Assembly (NCBI RefSeq): GCF_050589685.1
Contig: NZ_JBNGOS010000021.1
Span: 53,819-117,818, forward strand
Length of the DNA stretch: 64,000 bases
Direction of reading: 5' to 3'
Source: Saccharicrinis sp050589685
GTDB taxonomy: Bacteria; Bacteroidota; Bacteroidia; Bacteroidales; Marinilabiliaceae
Of the stretch, positions 60,901 through 64,000 are shown piece by piece. A model generated the notes under the pieces. The model was not told the DNA's origin. It saw nothing but the letters and a program-made list of their open reading frames with translations, and made no database searches. Within the stretch, counting starts at the first letter, position 1, and the number at the start of each line of letters is the position of its first letter. Position numbers and translations under genes: made by a program.

Positions 60901-61382
60901 AACGTTTCAATATACTTATTGTCATAAGTGATATATGGATGATCCATATCCACCCAATAACCCATTTTGTGGGTTAAATCTTCCCACACATCGGTATATT
61001 TCATCACATCTTTACGGCAAGAGGCATTATATTCTGCCACAGATATTTTTTTTCCAATATCTTCTTTCGTAATACCCAAAGATTTTTCCACACCAAGTTC
61101 AACAGGAAGACCATGCGTGTCCCAACCCGCTTTGCGCTTAACCTCAAATCCCTGTTGCGTTTTGTACCTGCAAACAATATCTTTTAATGAGCGTGAAATA
61201 ACATGATGAATACCTGGCAGTCCGTTGGCAGAAGGAGGCCCTTCGTAAAAAACAAATGAAGGATGGCCTTTCCGGTCGGTTACACTTTTCCCGAAAGTAT
61301 TGTTGTCTTCCCAACGTTTTAATACATCCTTATTTATCTGAGATAAATCTAATCCTTTATATTCTTTGAACTTAGCACCCAT
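57936..61382 (-). CDS. ileS: Isoleucyl-tRNA synthetase
   Basis: 1148 aa. Class I synthetase charging tRNA-Ile with an editing domain. HIGH motif in YEGPPSANGLPGIHHVISR (about 46-64), CP1 editing region with WTTTPWTLPSNTALAVG, KMSKS motif GNKMSKRLGN near residue 688, and a long anticodon-binding C-terminus. The length and missing C-terminal zinc cysteines place it with the long eukaryote-like bacterial IleRS, the class often linked to mupirocin tolerance; that trait is inference. It starts the unit with dksA and lspA. Confidence 0.97.
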   Translation of the reverse strand: MGAKFKEYKGLDLSQINKDVLKRWEDNNTFGKSVTDRKGHPSFVFYEGPPSANGLPGIHHVISRSLKDIVCRYKTQQGFEVKRKAGWDTHGLPVELGVEKSLGITKEDIGKKISVAEYNASCRKDVMKYTDVWEDLTHKMGYWVDMDHPYITYDNKYIETLWYLLKELYNKGYLYKGFTIQPYSPAAGTGLSTHELNQPGCYRDVKDTTCTAQFKVIRDAKSDFLFEGVEEELFFLAWTTTPWTLPSNTALAVGPQVVYQKVRTFNPYTGTPEVVVLAKNLVSAYFNVKNAELSLDDYKPGDKKIPFELLEEYTGKQLEGLRYEQLIPWVKPDGDAFRVILGDYVTTEDGTGMVHIAPTFGADDDRVAKVAGIVPLILVDKEGKRNPMVDKTGKFFLIKDLDPSFVKNFVDLDTYMEYAGRYVKNDYDDSLTEKDPTLDVDISVMLKQGNRAFKVEKHTHNYPHCWRTDKPVLYYPLDSWFIKTTAVKKRMMELNNTINWKPESTGTGRFGKWLENLVDWNLSRSRYWGTPLPIWRTEDGKTEKCIGSVEELTEEIKKAVAAGVMEKSPYGDFKAGDFSKENYDKVDLHRPYVDDIVLVSDKGEKMYREPDLIDVWFDSGAMPYAQMHYPFETEGEDGSSLVFPADFIAEGVDQTRGWFFTLHALGTMLFDSVAFKNIISNGLVLDRNGNKMSKRLGNAVDPFEVIEQFGSDPLRWYMITNAQPWDNLKFDENGIDEVRRKFFGTLYNTYSFFSLYANVDGFTGQEEEVPVEERQEIDRWIISLLNTLIKDVTDSFESYEPTRAGRAIQNFVTENLSNWYVRLNRKRFWGGGYSKDKIAAYQTLYTCLETISRLSAPIAPFYMDQLYNDLHSVSGKAKFDSVHLTAFPKYDESKINKALEQRMLYAQNISSMVLGLRRKESLKVRQPLQKVMIPILDVEFHEQVDKIKDLVLSEVNVKEMEFLTDTSGVLVKKIKPNFKTLGPKYGKMMKQIAGFINQMGQEEIALIEREEKINTQINGETVELSIEDVEIMSEDIPGWLVASEGKITVALDINITEELKQEGIAREFVNRIQNLRKDSGFDVTDKINLEIVKNDAINQAVINYKDYIASQTLAEEINLVDKCNETEAKLVEVDNDVETYIFVTKNTL

Positions 61383-61415
61383 CTGTTCTTAATTCTCCTA
61401 ATTTTAAAAAGTGTA

Positions 61416-61446
61416 CAAATATAATAGTTCGAGCGATACTTGACAA
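61416..61446 (-). promoter_or_regulatory. ileS promoter
   Basis: TATATTTG (61423-61416, minus strand) matches TAnnTTTG, and TTG at 61446-61444 lies 20 bp upstream as -33. A purine-rich AGGAG stretch precedes the ATG. No T-box leader fits the short distance. Confidence 0.65.
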
Positions 61447-61647
61447 TAGAGATGGCGTTTATTTAAACGCATTTTATTCTCAACACTTTAACCCCATAAT
61501 TTTAATGGCTTTACACCGGCTTTTCTTTCAATTTTATTACCTCAAAAACAACTTTTCTATTACTTTTTCACAACATTACCTAAATACGATCCTTTAAATT
61601 CTAAAAAGCTTACTTTTACCAGATACTTTATACAAGATATTAGAATC

Positions 61648-62652
61648 ATGAATTTTTATACACTTTTAAATATTAGTACGAAAATAAAAAGTACTACCCT
61701 AAAATTAATAGGAATCTATGTTTTGCATTTATTGGACAGAAGACATTTATCGGTAAGGATTGATCCTTCGCTCAATTGTAATTTGTTTTGCAGAATGTGT
61801 TACTTCAGCTCCATGGAGCAGCGCAAAAAGTTAAAAGGCATCATTCCTGAAATTGATTTCAGCCATATTGCAAAAGTACTATTTCCACGCGCTTTTCAAG
61901 TCTATGTTGGATGTGGTGCAGAACCCACAACACACAGAAACTTTATTGAACTTGTAAAATTAGCTAAAGAATACAACGTACCGGACGTTGGCGTAGTTAC
62001 CAACGGACAATTATTAACAGAAAAGCAAATTGAATATCTGACTGATATTAAACTAAACGAACTCACCCTTTCTTGTCATGGCGTAACAAAAGAATCTTAC
62101 GAGCACTTTATGACAAACTCAAAGTTTAATCGCTTTTTAAATACGCTTGAATTAATTGAGAAATATAAAAATATTAAAAAGTCAAAGTATCCTGAAATAA
62201 GGATTAATTATACGGTCAACAATAAGAATCTATCAGAATTGAATAAATTCTTCACGGTATTCGATAAGTACAATATTAATACCTTACAAATCCGTCCCGT
62301 TATAAACATTGGGGGTAAGTACTCTCATGCAATAACCGACGAACAAATTCCAGAATACAATAACATTATAAATTCGCTCAAAAATGAATGTTCAATGAGG
62401 GGGATTCGATTACTTGCAAATACAACAAATGTTCAATTCACCAGGAAGAACAATAACGCTAAAGTTGCCGATGCAGTATATTGTTATATTGGCCCCAAGA
62501 CAACTGAAAAATTAAATATTACATGGAAAAATACAAATTTTGCTGAATTCACCCGACAAACAGCTTGGCGCAAAAAACTCTACACCCTGATTTTAGGAAA
62601 AAAAGAATCTACGCTAAACAAGTCTACGGCTAATTATGAGGTTTTTGAGTGA
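61648..62652 (+). CDS. Radical SAM protein, unknown reaction
   Basis: 334 aa. The cluster motif is CNLFCRMC (Cys44, 48, 51; CX3CX2C) after RIDPSLN, and the SAM-binding loops GAEPT and VVTNGQLLT are present. A C-terminal part carries one Cys (YCYIGPKT) but no full SPASM cysteine set, followed by a basic tail (WRKKLYTLILGKKES). It resembles the general radical SAM/SPASM-related group; a glycan or lipid modification role is only a guess. Its last 19 bp overlap the end of the convergent DAHP synthase gene. Confidence 0.8.
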   Translation: MNFYTLLNISTKIKSTTLKLIGIYVLHLLDRRHLSVRIDPSLNCNLFCRMCYFSSMEQRKKLKGIIPEIDFSHIAKVLFPRAFQVYVGCGAEPTTHRNFIELVKLAKEYNVPDVGVVTNGQLLTEKQIEYLTDIKLNELTLSCHGVTKESYEHFMTNSKFNRFLNTLELIEKYKNIKKSKYPEIRINYTVNNKNLSELNKFFTVFDKYNINTLQIRPVINIGGKYSHAITDEQIPEYNNIINSLKNECSMRGIRLLANTTNVQFTRKNNNAKVADAVYCYIGPKTTEKLNITWKNTNFAEFTRQTAWRKKLYTLILGKKESTLNKSTANYEVFE

Positions 62653-63713
62653 TTTTGATTTAAAGATGAATTAACAGCATTAGCAAACTTCTTTAACAAT
62701 TGCTCCGTTTCATCCCACCCAATACACTCATCTGTTACAGATACTCCGTACTTTAGCGTGGATATATCAGAAGGAATAGATTGCTTCCCATGGAACAGGT
62801 TGCTCTCTACCATAACTCCCATAATAGAATTATTCCCGGCCAGAATTTGTTCCTCAATACTTTTTAAAACCAACTTCTGATTCTCAGCTTTTTTTAAACT
62901 GTTGGCATGACTACAGTCTATCATTAATCGCGCCGGAAGTCCTGCTTCTTCGAGGCGTTTCTCATAATCCCTAACACTTTCCTTATCGTAATTTGGTCTC
63001 TTACCTCCTCTTAAAATAATATGGGTATCAGCATTTCCCTTTGTTCTTACAACAGCAACATGCCCTTCGGGATCAATACTAATAAAATTATGCGGTGAAG
63101 CCACCGATTCCAATGCGTTAATCGCTATTTTTATATTCCCATCGGTTCCGTTTTTAAAACCAACCACAGATGAAAGACCACTTGCCATTTTTCTATGGCT
63201 TTGAGATTCTGTTGTTCTGGCACCAATGGCTGTCCACGAAATTAAATCCTGAATGTATTGAGGAGTGACTATATCCAATGCTTCTCCGGCCACAGGTAAC
63301 CCTAGTTCGGCTATATACGACAATAATTCCCTTGCCTGCTTTAATCCCTCTTCTAATTTATAAGTATCATCTAAATATGGATCATTGATTAATCCTTGCC
63401 AACCTACTGTAGTTCTAGGTTTCTCAAAATATACCCGCATCACCAAGTACAATGATCCGTTCACTTCTTCGGCTAACCTTTTTAGCTTTTGGGCATATTC
63501 TTTCGCAGCATCTATGTCATGAATCGAACAAGGTCCAACAACAACTAATAACCGTCTGTCATCACCTCTAAGAATTCTTTTAATAGTATTTTGGCCTTCT
63601 TCAATCGTCTTAATAATATTTTCGTTGAGAGGGTAAAGGTCTTTTAATTGATTTGGGGTGATAATTGCCTCTTCCGCACTTACGTTTATATTTTCAATTC
63701 TTTTATCAGTCAT
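62634..63713 (-). CDS. 3-deoxy-7-phosphoheptulonate (DAHP) synthase, AroG type
   Basis: 359 aa. First step of the shikimate pathway (phosphoenolpyruvate + erythrose-4-phosphate). Class I alpha signature: LVVVGPCSIHDIDAAKEYA, MRVYFEKPRTTVGWQGLINDP, IGARTTESQSHRKMASGLS, VGFKNGTDG, IILRGGKRPNY, MIDCSHANSLK and GVMVESNL. This is the E. coli AroF/G/H type; which feedback form cannot be said. It ends convergently inside the radical SAM gene's tail. Confidence 0.97.
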   Translation of the reverse strand: MTDKRIENINVSAEEAIITPNQLKDLYPLNENIIKTIEEGQNTIKRILRGDDRRLLVVVGPCSIHDIDAAKEYAQKLKRLAEEVNGSLYLVMRVYFEKPRTTVGWQGLINDPYLDDTYKLEEGLKQARELLSYIAELGLPVAGEALDIVTPQYIQDLISWTAIGARTTESQSHRKMASGLSSVVGFKNGTDGNIKIAINALESVASPHNFISIDPEGHVAVVRTKGNADTHIILRGGKRPNYDKESVRDYEKRLEEAGLPARLMIDCSHANSLKKAENQKLVLKSIEEQILAGNNSIMGVMVESNLFHGKQSIPSDISTLKYGVSVTDECIGWDETEQLLKKFANAVNSSLNQNHSKTS

Positions 63714-63937
63714 CTTCTGAATTACTTTTGTTATTGGCCTAATTTAAATGCGTGCCGAAATTAGCTGATATTTTTCATAAAATATAATTAATCCCAGAAA
63801 CATTCTCAAAAAAGTTGAAGTGTTAAGCAAAGTTTCCAAAAAATCTAAATTTCGGAACAGTTGACATCGCCTTGGAAATAGCTCCGTTGTGAAGCGCCTG
63901 ACAGGGCACTGGTGGAAAAAACGCGATTAACGCAAAA

Positions 63938-63965
63938 AGGACAGTCCTCTTTCGAAAACTGTCCT
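63938..63965 (-). terminator. rRNA operon terminator
   Basis: On the minus strand AGGACAGT pairs with ACTGTCCT around a 12-nt loop and is followed by TTTT. It lies about 12-40 bp past the 5S rRNA 3' end. Confidence 0.85.
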
Positions 63966-63976
63966 CTTGTCAAAGA

Positions 63977-64000
63977 TGGGCGGCGACCTACTCTCCCACT
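63977..64000 (-). rRNA. rrf: 5S ribosomal RNA, 3' end (cut by window edge)
   Basis: Read on the minus strand the last bases give AGTGGGAGAGTAGGTCGCCG and CC, the conserved helix-IV and 3' strand region of bacterial 5S rRNA. The gene enters from beyond the window and ends near 63977. Its terminator follows. The aroG-type gene begins about 265 bp further on. Confidence 0.85.

Noticed and set aside
61383..61647. T-box leader for ileS
   Set aside because: The predicted promoter is only about 35 bp from the ATG, leaving no room for a T-box.

Overview
The window looks like a chromosomal segment of a Bacteroidota bacterium, most likely Bacteroidia of the Marinilabiliales type. The placement is an inference from gene families and promoter signals. 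Supporting signs are repeated TAnnTTTG -7 boxes just upstream of starts, DUF4296 and DUF177 proteins, a Wzi/Wza-type capsule locus, a DksA homologue that has lost three of its four zinc cysteines, and a class II ribonucleotide reductase. The right edge enters a 5S rRNA gene on the minus strand.

Layout. 0-3.5 kb: start of a short-chain dehydrogenase, a START-like lipid-binding protein, then a selenium pair (selD, mnmH) for 2-selenouridine in tRNA. 4.5-11.8 kb: a MacAB-TolC-like export operon with split ATPase, two MacB-type permeases, adaptor and TolC, plus a second adaptor with its own transcription unit. 12-12.8 kb: a small two-helix membrane protein preceded by a striking 11-bp-phased direct-repeat array. 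12.8-18.7 kb: a TetR-controlled operon for a LolCDE-like ABC system, a LolA-like periplasmic carrier and an outer-membrane barrel. 19-26.3 kb (plus strand): rsgA, a hybrid histidine kinase, a second kinase, DUF177-rpmF, a dense run of hairpins where plsX is often found, then fabH. 26.5-36.4 kb (minus): gltX, nrdJ, waaA, pgk, cysQ, a barrel-less amidohydrolase-like protein and a DUF4296 lipoprotein.

36.4-56.5 kb is a capsule/exopolysaccharide locus, all on the minus strand and transcribed from Wza and Wzz through Wzx flippase, EpsG polymerase, glycosyltransferases, a LicD/cytidylyltransferase/SDR module, rfbA-rfbC, Wzi and a WcaJ-type initiating transferase. Its core (about 41-53 kb) is visibly more AT-rich than its flanks. 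It holds two gene remnants: the 3' end of a GDP-fucose synthase directly behind rfbC, and the tail of a DUF115/MptE-like gene. These suggest the core was exchanged by recombination. 56.7-64 kb: ileS-dksA-lspA, a radical SAM gene, a DAHP synthase and the 5S rRNA end.

The most unusual items are the eight-hairpin run at 24955-25152, the phased GTGAC repeats at 12534-12605, the cytidylyltransferase-oxidoreductase fusion next to LicD, and the recombination scars in the capsule locus. No CRISPR array, tRNA gene, complete insertion sequence or phage gene was seen. All calls come from reading the sequence; no searches were run.
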